From positions 3,968,001-4,032,000 of the forward strand of contig JAGMUV010000001.1 in NCBI GenBank assembly GCA_020744425.1: a DNA stretch of 64,000 nt, read 5' to 3'. Numbering within the stretch: the first letter of the stretch is position 1; the number at the start of each line of letters is the position of its first letter. Shown one piece after another: positions 37,442 to 49,478 of this stretch. The notes below the pieces were generated by a model that ran no database searches, was not told where the DNA came from, and saw only the letters and a list, made by a program, of their open reading frames with translations. This stretch comes from Dactylonectria macrodidyma. Taxonomy: Eukaryota > Ascomycota > Sordariomycetes > Hypocreales > Nectriaceae. Both the position numbers and the translations under genes were made by a program.

Positions 37442-37873
37442 TAATGTATATAATAAGTAAGTATAATAAATAAGCAAGTATAATAATACACTATATAATA
37501 AAAAATAACTTACTCTAAATAACCTAAAACTAATAATAAAATTATTAAACTTATATAAGCTTTATTTATTTAGCTTAGTATATCTTAATATAATAAATAT
37601 ATTTTTTTTTATAATTTTAAATAGCTTATTAAGCTAAATATAATAAAATATATAGTATAAATAGATTTTTTCTTAATAAGTTAAAAAATAAAAATATATA
37701 AAATTCTAGAAATTTATATATTATATACTCTCACTTAATAAATATAATTCCTAGTTTTTAGTAATTTTTAGTTTAAATTTAATTTTTAAGAGTTTTTTAA
37801 AAATCATACTTTAAGGTAAAAAGTTTAAGTATTATATACCTTTATCTATTATACTCGCTTATTATATATGGTA
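37442..37873. mobile_element. MITE M4 (7-mer TATAATA), inverted to M4'
   Basis: 432 bp. Left arm TAATGTATATAAT-AAGTAAG-TATAATA-AAT-AAGCAAG-TATAATA; the right arm is its worn inverse. It forms a long inverted repeat with 36248-37103 across a 338-bp spacer. Confidence 0.7.
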
Positions 37874-38110
37874 GTTAATATATAATAATATATAATAATT
37901 AAAGTAAAATTAAAGTAATTAAATTATATTAATAGTTAAAGGGCTAGTATTTTAATAATAACTAGTTCTTTAGGTTTATATATTATATAATATAAAGTTT
38001 AATTACTTTAGTTATAAGAGTGATTATAGTAATTATAAAAGTGATTATAGTAATCGTTTTATAGTATTATTATAATTACTTATGATTAGTAAGAAATTTA
38101 TAGGGGCCAT

Positions 38111-39981
38111 GTAACGTCAGGCGTCTATATTGCATGGGTCGTGACATGATGGGTCCAAGTGCGGGGTTATGAAGAAACGGTATGACGTGGCATTTGCCCA
38201 TCAAGCCATCACGCCACGGCGACTAAGAACAAACATGGTCTGCTGCAAATGCGACGGTAGATGCGTGCTCTGAAGTACTGAGATGTTCCCCAACTTTTTT
38301 TCAGGCAACCACGAAGCACTCTCCTTAAATCCATGCGGCCTCAAAGTATTTGCAAGGCATTAGCATGCTGCCGGGTCTGAACTGCCACCTCTGTCTGGTC
38401 CATGCATCAAGGGTTTCCACGACTGCGACGCCTGAGCCAATCGGGTTAGAACATGAACGGAAATGGAAGTTCCTGCCACGATGTCACCGCGGCGTGATGA
38501 ATTTTACTCGCCGGTTCGAAGATGTTCCGCTAGCTGTTGCCCCAACGGCGTCGGGCCGTCTCAGGCTCAACGTCTTCAACGGGTAGGCTGCAGGTTGCAG
38601 GCAGCGGCAGCAATGGCTGAGGCTCCGGAGCTCGGGCTGAGCTTGGGTGAGCTGAGGCTGAGCTGCCTGGCTGGCCCCCGCCCACTTTTGGGATCGCAAA
38701 CACCTATATGGGACCCTAATCTGGGTTGTATCCTTGTTTCGGGTCGCGGCTAGGGTTTCCTTCCCCAGAGTTTCCATTTCCAGGCCCAATATAGAAAACT
38801 CTTGAGCACGTCTCCACCAGTATGTCCCCGTCGCGTCTCGCTCTACATAATAGGCAGCCTCAAGCAGATATAACTCCCACGGCCCATATGATCCGTTCGA
38901 AGTAGCAATGAGTGATATATACGATGCTTGGATATAGATTGGATGTACTTTCGACAGTTCTGGATGTCACCTACCCAGGTCTCAAGCCGTGGGGGGCCCG
39001 GTTCGAGGTGCATCATTTTCAGCCAAGGCAGACCTGGGAGGGGAGAGCTTTAGGAAGGATCCAACGGTGGACGGGCTGAGAGACCTGATTACTTGCTGTT
39101 CCCCGCCGTTAGCGAGCGGACTCTGGCAAGTTAGAGAGCTGGGCCCCCCTAAAGCGCCCAGGCCGCGACCCCTTTCACAGCGACGTGGGCTCTGTGTTCT
39201 CACGCGCTCACCACCCAGATGTCAAGCATTTTCCCGGGAGAATTCGTCCACTGCCCCGAAATCTTAGCTTTTTCCTGACCATTTCTGGAGGAATTTGGCT
39301 ATAGGACACATGGGTGTTTTATTTCAATGCACAACGTGTTGTGTATCTTGGGCGGTAATGCGGATCGAAGGCCAGGCGTGTCGTGTCGGGACCTAGTTAT
39401 TTGATGGGACTAGCTCAAGCCACGTCTATACAACACATCAGTACTTCCTCGCTACTTTCATTACTTTTGAAACCCCTAATTCCTTCTCGCGATAGATATA
39501 ATATAGCGTGCCGTACTCTGCTAGAGCTTTATTTTAGTAACTAAGAGCCCCTATAGCTGTAGAAGGTAGCCCACTAAGATACTAGATTGACATTGGATAG
39601 AAAGGTAGGTACCGACAGGGATGAGAGGAGGTGGCGCTCTTAGCGCGAGGACATAACTTTTGAGCCCTTCTCCGTTCTGTAGTTATTGCAGTGATGTTCG
39701 CCACTGGACGCAAATCGGATGAGGGCTCGAGGTTGGCGCCATTCCCTGCTAATGCAAGCCCGCGGACCTCAGCAAGGCTCACTATCACGCCAAGGCATTG
39801 TGATGTCTGAGGAGCTAAGCAAATTACTCTCCCTTGGTCACTCCTCTTATTTGTAAAGTGTCGGGTAACATTTTTCTCCAGCGACCCGCATCCTCCACCC
39901 ATAAGTAATACCTTCTATCCTGTTCACCTCCTTGTGTTGACTTGAGTCATCAAAAACATTTCCTTAACCACTGGCGACGCA
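38111..39981. other. GC-balanced intergenic region, no gene seen
   Basis: Composition changes sharply from AT-rich at ~38.1 kb. Short open frames occur on both strands (e.g. 38463-38753, 39582-39902) but have no family features, and 38600-38670 is a low-complexity GCTGAG-rich stretch. 39900-39981 is the likely leader of the next gene. Confidence 0.4.
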
Positions 39982-42078
39982 ATGAACGCGGTTTCAGTAT
40001 ATACTGGTATCTGGAAAAATTACAACTGTACGTTATCTCTGGCATATACTTAGGCCTTATTGCATCGATGGTCTAATACACTTGTTTGTGGAAAGACGGG
40101 AACGGCTCAAGTTATGCCTTCAGCCTGACCCTAACTGTCACCAAATCTCAGGGCGCGCTTCTCATCGCCTTCCTGGCCTTGTTTGTAAGCGTATCTATGT
40201 ATCATCTCTGGGCTATGCTCTGCTTAATCATCCATCAACTGCGCTCAACATCCCTACCTCAGTCGGGGCTTTACCATCAACAACAGGCACTTCTTAGCAA
40301 CACCCCGACGACAGCAACCGCGGCGTGGACAATGATCAAGCTGGCCTGGGTCTGGAGAGCGAAAGTAAAAGGTGCCGTGAGGTATTCAACGCCATTGATT
40401 CTGACAGCGGTTCTGTACTGGGCTCTCCTCACTGCCTCTGGTCTGCTTTCCTCGCGCGTGCAGACGACGAATGATGAGGTCCTCGCCACTGGGGAAATGT
40501 GCGGCTGGGTTGGAGTGATATTGAATGGCGATAAGTCACCAAATACGATTGATCGCCAGTGCGCTAGCCAGTTGTGGTCCCGATTGCTCGCACTCCGGAG
40601 TCTTGAATATGTCCGCAACTGCTATACCTCGACGGGCACCGTCAACTCTGCAATGTGCAAGCAATACACGGCTCCAAACATATCTGTTGTTAGCAATCCT
40701 GGGATCCCATGTCCCTTCTCAACGGAGATATGTGCCCTGCGGTCCGCGATGCAGGTGGATACAGGCTTCATCGACTCCAACAAACATCTTGGCATCAACA
40801 CGGCTGAGATAGATCGGCTGCGTTTCCGCAAGGTTATAACTTGTGCTCCTATTCTTGCCGAAGAGAAATTTTCCAGCCCGTGGACTTCTACGCCGCCTCC
40901 TTCAGATGACGGGTTTATCACGGTATCCGGTGATAGATTCAAGTATTATTACTTGGGGCGCCGCGGCGAGAGAACGAATTATACCATGCTAGCGAGCAAC
41001 TATTCAGTATGGAATCCTGACTTCCATGGTCGGACCTATGGATTGGGGTAAGCCCGCCCAACGATATTAAAGTGCAATGAATTAACCAAATTGCAGGGCC
41101 GTGACCTCCTACTCCGGATACCGCGATAACTTCACCGGAGCCTCATATATCCCAATTGAGGAGCTCATGGTGCCGGGTGCTGACATCAGCGTATTATTCC
41201 TCTTCAATACTGCCATATACACCCTTCCCGTCGATGATCCATGGTTCCGGGCCAGCGGGAAGACAGATCGAACCGGCATAGGAAGGCCAGTTGTCGAGCA
41301 TGGTTTTTTGGCCGATAGGGTTGCTTCGACCATGGCATGCACGGAGCAGTATCAGTTTTGCAACACCACGGCATGCAGCGCTCTCGGTGGAGTCCTGGAT
41401 AACTCCACCACGCCTTTTCGGGGACTCCTGCTGAGTCCAATCCAGAAAGCAATGTTTAACTTGATCACAGAATCAACACTGAGGGTCACGTTGTCCAATG
41501 GCGTCGCCATCCTCGGTTCCCAACTGTTAAAGGCTAATGAATTTCTTTGGTACGGCGATGGTTTCTCTAGGTCGGCGCAGCTGTCCTCGACGGCCTGGCA
41601 AGATGAGACCCTCAACTTTTGCAATTTGATGCTCGCAGCTCTGCAGGGTCTGATTGTGGACTTTGTCAACCCTCCCCAGTTCCTTGTGCCTACGTCGCGT
41701 GGCGCTGTCAGCTCACAAGAGTTCGCCAAGCGACCGGGGTCGGAAGGAGAACGTGAGCTTTGCTCGAAAGTGAGGATAAGGGATCCGCGGTATTCCAACT
41801 TCAACGTTATTGGCTTGGTAATGATTATCGGCACGGGGTTGCTCCTCAGCCTTACTTATCTCTTCGCGTTTCCCGGTGGATTTTTTTGGTTTCAAAGGAA
41901 GGTTGGGGCGAAGATGGATGATAAGAAACAGGAGTGGCAGGAAGGCCGCCTGTTTATGATTCAGCGATCAGCACTGGAGAGAAATGGAGTCGGGCCATGG
42001 CAGGTGGCTAAGGATTGCGATATCCCATGGACAATGGCCTTATCAGCTTCATTGGTAGATAACACCAGGGAGGAATAA
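39982..42078 (+). CDS. fungal multi-pass membrane protein, unknown function
   Basis: Exons 39982-40027, 40096-41047 and 41097-42078 close in phase to ~659 residues. The first exon supplies the ATG and MNAVSVYTGIWKNYN; intron 1 has a CTAATAC branch site. Membrane segments are predicted at the N-terminus (LLIAFLALFVSVSMYHLW), around residues 105-125 (PLILTAVLYWALL) and near the C-terminus (IGLVMIIGTGLLLSLTYLF). Between the last two is a ~400-residue ectodomain-like region with many Cys and N-x-S/T sites. This architecture (YTG start motif, two N-terminal helices, large lumenal domain, one C-terminal helix) recurs in a family of uncharacterised fungal proteins. No catalytic motif is seen. Function unknown. 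Confidence 0.8.
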
Positions 42079-42617
42079 CAAGGATGGGAGATGATATGAC
42101 GATCTAGCTAATTCCTAAAGAATAAATTCCGCCAGCTCTAACACGGCCCATCCTTTATCAAGCACATCAGGTGCGGCTCCCGCGACCACGAGAGATTGGG
42201 CTTGATGAGGGCAAAAAGACAGACAGAGAAGAGAGAGGCTTGACAATATATAGGCGTCAATGATCTGGGACCGAGAAAGATGGTCCGTTTTCATCAAATT
42301 GAATCATACAGGAGTGAATATGCAGCTGGTGTTGAGGTACGATGGTGACGGGAGTCCAGGTCTTATGTATGCTTGCGACCCAAGACCGAAGCGGCAACAG
42401 GAGACCGGTCCCCTACGGGGTCCGCCAACGCCTTTCGGAACAAGCCTGAGAAAGGCACTTGCCTTGTGAAAGAAAGGGCCTGACACAAGCACTTGTCGGT
42501 ATGGGATCAAAGCGACAAAGCCTATAAATTATTGCGGACTCCTACACCCTTTACCTAACAATGGTAGAAAAAAAAAAGAGAAGAACCAAACGCCCAGGCG
42601 AAGGTAAGGGTTTGCGT
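42079..42617. other. intergenic, no gene seen
   Basis: Includes an A-rich run near 42570. No gene-like frame on either strand. Confidence 0.35.
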
Positions 42618-43390
42618 TTATTCATGATACGATGACGGTAGGCTCGGTGGCGGTTCCGAGAAGCCAATGACAATGACTCGTCCTGAGCTGCAACCGATAG
42701 TAACCCTCGCCACCGTCGACGGCGGTACGGAACAGGTAGCTGAGACTAAAGGTCGGTATTCGGACGGCAGCCATAGCGCCTTGTGTCCATTATATGTAAT
42801 CCAGGACTTGTCAGGGCTCAGACCGTACCCACACTGTCGTGTTTGTTGAGCCTGAGATTGAGACTGAATTGAACCTTTAGCGTCGATATGAGTTACAGCA
42901 TCTAGTTTTATAGTGCCGATGTCGGTGAGCAGGTATAGTCCGGTAGTGTCGAACGAGACCGGATCGCCGTGGTTCTCGAGCGTCTGTCTGACCTCGCCAG
43001 TTGCTGCATCCCAAACCTTTATAGTCCTGTCCCACGATCCCGATGCGATGAGTTTCCCATCAGGTGAGAATGTAACGGAGGCGACCAGATGGCCGTGGCC
43101 CGCGAGTGTCTGTCTGACCTCGCCTGTTGCTGCGTCCCAAACCTTTATGGTCCTATCCCACGATCCGGATGCGATGAGTTCCCATCGGGCGAGGATGCAA
43201 TGGAGATAACCGAGTCACCATGACCCGTAAGCGTCTGTCTGACCTCGCCAGTTGCTGCGTCCCAGACCTTTATAGTCCGGTCCCCCGATCCCGACGCAAT
43301 AAGTTTCCCATTAGGCGAGAATACAACGGAGATAACTGAGTCGCCGTGGGCCGTAAGCGTCTGTCTGACCTCGGCCCGCAGACACACAGC
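42618..43390 (-). pseudogene. truncated NLR C-terminus: WD40 repeats plus tail
   Basis: The minus strand shows near-identical WD40 units (SPDGKLIASGSWDRTIKVWD, GEVRQTL) followed by a tail with ALWLPSEYRPLV and SGRVIVIGF, then TAA at 42618-42620. That tail is typical of the ends of NACHT-WD40 NLR proteins of the HET-E/HET-D/HNWD type. No NACHT domain or N-terminal effector lies upstream; coding similarity ends near 43390. A one-base deletion near 43180 shifts the frame in the second complete repeat. The tail frame has no ATG, so it is easily missed. The repeats are highly alike at DNA level, as in fungal incompatibility NLRs that evolve by repeat exchange. It is a relic of a recognition gene. 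Confidence 0.82.
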
Positions 43391-43775
43391 CTTCGGCTAA
43401 GGCTACCCCATACACCCCCATCGCCGCTCCAATGTGCATGGGGTGACGTAGTATTTTAGATAAACATTCAGAGCACTTTGGCTATCGGTCAAACCTTGCT
43501 TACTAGGCATGGCTGCTAAGAAATGGCGGCTAAAACCGAGTAAGAATAGAACCTGAACCTTAACCAGGTACTAACTATTTCCTTTGACGAACTGCGCGAT
43601 ATGTCGAAACGACATCAATCCGACGAGAATCTGTCTTCCACACAGAGCCTGTCCGTAGCAATCGCACACAAGACGCAAGTAACCATTGTTTGTCTGTTAG
43701 GCCGTCCGTTTCCCAGGCGCACCCGTCCAGTCCCTCCCTCCTCCCCCGCCGTCCGACCGTTGTCGGTGCCAGAAA
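43391..43775. other. intergenic, no gene seen
   Basis: Separates the WD40 relic from the end of the next minus-strand gene. No coding character. Confidence 0.35.
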
Positions 43776-46231
43776 TTATGCCAACCAGATCCGTTCCTCA
43801 ATCTCTCTATTCCACCGTGCCCCGTGGCCCTTTGGGGGCTCATTGAACAGCGCCGTATTCACATTGATACAATCCTTCAGATACGTATCCATGCCCATGC
43901 TTCGCACCGAAGCCGCCATGTCCCGCGAAGCCTGAGCGGCAATCATCTCCTGCCGCTGGACAGAGTTGTACCGCAGAAGCGGATCCAATCCCAGCGACAT
44001 CCAGTCGTACGTCCAGAAATCATCCTTTTGCGGCTCGCCGGGCACTCTCCTCGAGGCCCCCGACTCTCGGAACCGGCCTGCCGGGTCGGTCCATCCCAGC
44101 CACACACCCTCTACACGCGTAAAGTGCACTCTTGCCTCTGCCAGTCCTTCCTGGTTCTTCTCCCACAGCGTGTCGTTGACTAGTAGCCTCTGTGCAGTGT
44201 CGTAGGCGCTTCCTGTGTCCCAAATGTTTTGCATGTGCATTCTTCCTGGATGATACAGGCAAATCTCGATGATTACGGTACACTTTACCACGGCATTCTT
44301 GTACTCTCGTCGCCGCAGGTCTCTTGCTATCTCTGCGTCTGCGAAAGCCTGAACTGCCTCGAGGCGCCTGGCTAGTCCGGATGTGTCGCCCCAGCGGGCA
44401 TACGCACCCGCTAGGGCAATGTAGCAAGTGGCGGCAGAGGAAACCTCAGAGGCGACCTCCGGAGTGATGCGCTTCGCGTGTTTGAGCAACTCCCACGCCA
44501 CATCCATCATCATTTTTACTAGGAACTGCGGTGCACTTACGTGGGCATATACTGAGTCGCGGTAATGACCCAGGAGGGCCAGGGCACCGGCGAGCACCGC
44601 TTGCCCGGTCCGCCAGGGCGGGGCTCTAGTCGCAGTCACGGCTCTGTGGTGAGCCTCGATGCTGAACGTGGCCACCAAGCTGACCACTGCCATGGACTGG
44701 GCTCGTTGTCTGAGGAGCGTCGCCGACCAGCGCGCCAGGTGGGTGAACAAGCAGCTCTGATGGCCGTTGCGAGGGTCGACTTCCCCCATCAGGAAACTCT
44801 CTCGGTCGAACATGTCCTTCAGGATTCTTCTCGCCTGATCGCCTACCACCAATCTTACAGTGGCATCGGCTTTGTTGAGGAGAAGCTCAACTCGATGAGC
44901 GTCGATACTCAGGGCGTTGTCGTAGAGGCCCGACGATTCCATTATGGCGCTGGTCGTGCTGGCCAAGTCGAAGTCGTCAGGGTTATGCCTATCGGCTAGG
45001 TCGGCCGACAGAGCAAGGAAGCCCGATTGCTTGCAGATGTCTTCACAAGCCACCATTTCGGCTTCGATTGCGCCCTGGGGGATTTTCCCCTTCTCTGTAA
45101 GGGACGACGGCCGGCTCACGAGTGCAGAATGCCTGGCGGCAATGTACTGGAGCCTCGTCGAGGCATTTTGGAGGAGCGCCTGGTATGGCAGGATGTGATT
45201 GCCGGAGTAGTACAAGTTGAGGTCGTTCTGCTTGCGGCAGAGTTGGAAGACCAGCTCGGGACGGTTCTGTGCTGCAAGCCTGAACAACAAGGTGGGCCAA
45301 AATTTGGCAAACGTTTCCTCAACGGGATTGAGTGACGAAAAGGAGGAGACGAAGAGCTGCCGTCGCTTCGTCAAGTAGGGGACGAAGTAGACCCAGAACC
45401 AAATCTACAGTCCGGCGACTTGGTCAACCAAGCTCTCAAAGCGGGCTCAGGTCACAGCGGCAAGCGCAGACTCACGTGAAGGTCGGGGACGGGGCCAAAA
45501 TCGTCTCGCTTGGGCGTGATCCTCGGCAGGACGTGCTTGAAGAAGCCAAGGTTATTCTTAACCATAGAATTGCTTTTGTCGTAGTCCCAGCCGTGTTCGC
45601 CCAGCTCGGACGCGGCCCGTTCCGTGTTGTCGAAGCAGGCCGACAGGAGCCTGTGGACCACGTACGCGTCCGAGACTGGCAACTTTGGGTCGGGAACGGA
45701 CTCCAGATGCGGAGGATTTGGAAAGGGTAGGTCCGCGGGGTAGCGGTAAAAGCCCATCTCGATGTGGATCATGAGGCGAACAATCGAGTAGCATCGGACG
45801 GTTGTGTCATAGCCTGGGCCGAGTTGGTGCTGGATGGCATTGAGCTGGTCCACGAAGGCTTTGCATTTCTCGAGTGCCTGGCAGAAATCGAGGGCATAGA
45901 AGGACTGTAGGATAGCGACAAAGGCTGGCAACAGTGCTGGCGAGAAGAGTTGCGGGAGAAACACGGGTGAGATGCCGTGTGTTGGAAGACGCTGCCAGAC
46001 CTTAGGGTTGGGTGCACCCAGCATATACTTACTAGCTGACCCATCCTGGCTGTTTTATGTTAGAAGTATGCGCTTGCTTGTATTGATTGTAGCCATGATT
46101 ACAGGAAAAAGTCCTTACCTCTGTGAGGAACCCATTGCTTTCACAACACAACACAGGCTGATTGAGGCTTTCCGCAAACTTAGCGCGCGCTCCAAGCTCG
46201 AAGCGTCTATGATGAGGTGACGATTCGACAT
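43776..46231 (-). CDS. unknown helical protein, three exons
   Basis: Modelled exons (minus): 46231-46119, 46049-45476 and 45404-43776. Both introns are GT-AG (69 and 71 nt) and phases close to ~771 residues. The first exon is less certain; an internal ATG at 46024 could also serve. The sequence is largely alpha-helical with no signal peptide or transmembrane segment. It is rich in Arg/Ala/Leu in the second half (YIALAGAYARWGDTSGLARR, LRRREYKNAVVKCTVIIEI), which hints at a helical repeat scaffold. I recognise no family and no catalytic motif. It is transcribed divergently from the membrane protein at 46790 and shares ~560 bp of upstream DNA with it. Confidence 0.72.
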
Positions 46232-46789
46232 CAGGCTGCGCACCAGTCTTGCTTTATAACTCCCGGCGCCCAAGATTCAGTCGCAGCGCTTCCCTCGTTC
46301 CGAAGAAATTGGCATCTGCTGGGGTAGCTTTCAGCTCCCGCAAAATCAACGCATGGCGCTGAGACATGTCCAATGTCAGAACTCCGACAGCGCCTCGTCA
46401 CGCACTAAACTGTCTGTGGCGCTGGGAAGGGCCGCGCTGCCCACAAGCTCATTCCAATAGTTTCCAGGACTTCCAAGTCCTTACTGGCAGCCATTGGTGG
46501 TGGGACCGCATGCGCCGGTCATGTCATTTACTTAAGGTCAGCTTCGTGCTCCTGCGGCGGCAGTTCAGTTTGGGTTTCGTCGGATGCAATAGACACTCAC
46601 TTCATTGCAACTCCCAACGGCTTCTTCTTTAGAATTTCTTCGAGGCGGCTTCTACGTTTCACCTATGCAAGCCTGTCCCATACTTGGCCCACCTTGCGTC
46701 TGGTTTTACACAGCGTCGAACCCCAGCTTGGTTCCTGTCCACGGCTCACCAAACCCCGTTGCATCATCACGCGCGAATCAACGGCCGCA
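46232..46789. other. shared upstream region of two divergent genes
   Basis: About 560 bp between the predicted starts of the minus-strand helical protein and the plus-strand membrane protein, so it likely holds both promoters. No specific site identified. Confidence 0.4.
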
Positions 46790-47935
46790 ATGCAGGGCCT
46801 CTTCGATCTGGTAAGCCCAAGAGCAGCCGGATCTACAATGCAATGCACTTCGCATGCCAACGTCATCAAGAGTTTGTGGTTGTTCAATGTACTTAGCGCC
46901 ATAACGTCGCTTGTGTCCGTAAGTTGCTCCTCGCACACTAAGACGAACCACCGCCCCCTTTCTCTTATCGGAAGACTGAGCTGTCGCAAGTAGAACCTCA
47001 TCGGTCGCTACATTATCCGAAGGAAGCTGCCCGCGGGTACCGAGCCAGGAAAGTTCTCCCTCAACCGCCTTTGCGTGAGCACCATCGGCTCCATCGCTCA
47101 CGTCGTCCTGGGGGCTTACCTCAGCGGCCTCGCCATTGAGCGGTCATGTCCAGATGGTTCATACTGTTTCAGTGCCGCGGCGGGCTTGCTCACCTGGGCC
47201 AGTCGTCCCCGTGCAACCTGGGCTGTGTTTGTGTTCAACTTCCCCTTTGCCGTCTGGTGTTATACCCAGGACAAACGACAGCGGCATGCAGAGCGCCTCC
47301 AGACGTTTGGAGCGTCCGCACCGGCATACTGCTATAGCGTCGATGGCGGTTACGTCAATTCAGCAGACCCCGTCGCAAGCAGCTCGACTCCGCAACCTGG
47401 ACCTATCAAACGGTGGACGGCCAACCCTTTCTTGACGACCTGCCTCACTACTCTCATCACAGAGGCACACGTCAACCTCATCAGCATCTCAATCTGGACT
47501 TATCCTACCATCGGCTACAAAGACTCGACATACCTATATCAAAGCGGCCCGAACTCCAAAGCCGTATGTCTCTTCAACGTGCCGGGGATAAACTCGAAGA
47601 CGCTGCAATGTACAGCCGAGACTAACGATAAGTTTATCATCGCCTCGTATGGCTTGTGGGGTACAGTCGTGTCGTTTGATGCGGTCCTCTTGCTGCCCTT
47701 GTGGTACATGAGCTTTCGGCGGTGCGGCGGGCGGAAAACCACCTTGCCGGCCTTTGCCTGGATGGTTTCGCTGGCGGTGCTCGCCGTGGGGATCTTTGTC
47801 TTTAGCTGGATGATGTGGCTGGCGTTTCTGAATGGGACGAGCGACGAAGATTATTGCGTCGGCGACATTGAGTTGGTCAATGCTGTAAATATTGCATATC
47901 CTGTCCTTCTGGGGATATGGAGACAGATTGTATGA
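46790..47935 (+). CDS. four-helix fungal membrane protein, unknown function
   Basis: Exon 1 46790-46810 (MQGLFDL) and exon 2 46994-47935, joined across a 183-nt GT-AG intron in phase, give ~320 residues. The frame of exon 2 is open back to 46994 (NLIGRYIIRRKLPAGTEPGK), upstream of the first in-frame GTG. Hydrophobic segments lie near residues 40-55, 70-100, 205-225 and 240-265, with a last one at the C-terminus. A Ser/Pro linker around 125-140 and Cys residues near CPDG and CYSV are visible. No known catalytic or transport motif. The long first intron could hide another small exon. Function unknown. Confidence 0.62.
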
Positions 47936-49478
47936 TTTCTCACGCGTCGTAGCAACACATTTCATGAACCCCGTATCCGTACAGAAAGGCGTCGAAATCA
48001 CAAGCGGGCTGCAGACTAGCGCCGAGGTTGAGCTAGCAGAATGCACCATGGATCAAATGGACGGGTTGGTAGAGGTGGATAGACCGAGCACGAAGAAGAC
48101 AGAAGCGTGCGGGTTTTCACGGCAGTTTTAGTTGTATTTTTCAAGGTTACGGAAGTCTGGACTCTGATAAATGAAATAAAATATGCAAGCCTATCAACAG
48201 CCCTTTTCACGGACTGATTGGTATTGGTGCCTTGTCTGCATGGGTGGAAGCCAATGTCGCTAAATCTGCCATGTGGTTAGATGGAGCAAAATCGTGGTCT
48301 ATTCCCTCAGTTCACATTGGCAACACTGGAGCTCACCACGTAGCCGTTTTCCCAACTCGACTCTCCGAACCATTCTGGAAATTGTACCACGATTGTCTAT
48401 CAAATGCCTTAAAAAGACCCAGGCCCTACAAGGAACGGTCAGCTTGCTAGAATGACTCGGAATCATTGCCTGTGGGGCGCCCGTTTAACTATGATGGAGG
48501 AGCAGTTCACCACCACGCCTTTGATTCGACGATCCAGTACTACCAACTTTACCTACATATCCATAGACTTCCATGTCATGCTTGTTTTTGCGAGATGGTC
48601 GGTTGGTGCGGCCAAGCATAGGCGGACATACAGACAGCAAATGGCGCAGGTGCCAATGTGCTCCCTAAGTTGCTCATACCTTGACGCGAGTCAGCTCTGG
48701 CGGGGCAATGACCACTCTTGGAGACGGAAAAGCAAGCATGAATCCGGCGTCCCTTGTTCCAGGGTGCCATGGGCAGCTGGATGGACGATCCGTAGGCTGA
48801 GAGGTGGACAAAGCTCTATGGACCTACAGGTTGCAGGTTAGAGTTTTCACTTCCCTATCCGTACATCGTACCGATTAGGACCCCCCGCGGCCCACCCTGG
48901 CTATTAAGATGCAGTACCGGCATCTAAATGCCATGGTCCCCGCAAGCCACCGGCTGCTTGCCAGGGGGCGCTTTGTGATAACTGGCCAAATGCACAGGCT
49001 AGCGTGTTAGGCTTCCAGGTATATGTTCGATGTTACCCCAGCTTGCCCTGTCCTTGTACAGAGGTAAGTGCAGTGCAGCACTGTAGATGACCCCTAGCTG
49101 GTAGAGTAGGCGTGCTGGGATGTTGGGAGGAAAAGAGGGAGGGAACGGTATCCTTATCTGTCAAGGTCTGGATGCTTCGACCAAACTGTGACTCTCTCCG
49201 TGTAGAGCAGGCAACGCCACGGCATGTACCTGATATCGCAATAATCAGGAGTGCTCTTCGAGCCGTCTGAAGTCTGCGAAAATATCATACGGCATCTCCC
49301 GCAACATAACCCACCCTCGCTCTGGTCCCGTCATCTCACCCCAATCGATCCTTATTTTGTTCAACGCTTAACTTGACCTTCCCCAGGTCTATCGTGGTTG
49401 CCGATCACACAACACTGCCTACGCCTCCAGCGAGGTGACTTCATTACCGATCAGTGTTGCGATCTGTTGGCTGCAGCC
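47936..49478. other. intergenic 1.5 kb, no gene supported
   Basis: Several short open frames (e.g. 48452-48841) exist but lack codon or family signal. Composition is GC-balanced. The last ~150 bases are CT-rich and probably the leader of the next gene. Confidence 0.35.

Larger units (their letters stand above)
9326..38110. other. 29-kb AT-rich transposon graveyard (RIP-like)
   Basis: Continuous AT-rich DNA with no intact host gene. Coding relics of Ty3/gypsy and Ty1/copia elements are readable only if TAA/TAG and Cys-to-Tyr, Asp-to-Asn changes are allowed, the expected result of C-to-T change on either strand. GC islands inside mark recent or short insertions, e.g. 22258-22509. Boundaries are sharp: near 9.33 kb after the fold-back element and near 38.1 kb where GC-balanced DNA resumes. 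Stretches not listed separately (9326-9801, 10351-10850, 26225-26620, 37104-37441, 37874-38110) hold only AT-rich sequence I cannot assign. Confidence 0.8.

Noticed and set aside
9326..38110. CRISPR array, prophage or bacterial operon
   Set aside because: No regularly spaced repeats; spliceosomal introns and fungal retroelements indicate eukaryotic DNA.
38463..38789. Open frames on both strands near 38.5 kb
   Set aside because: Low-complexity GCTGAG-rich DNA; peptides look random and overlap each other on opposite strands.
46663..47001. 112-codon minus-strand frame near the start of the membrane protein gene
   Set aside because: Overlaps the better-supported plus-strand gene start and its intron; no family features.
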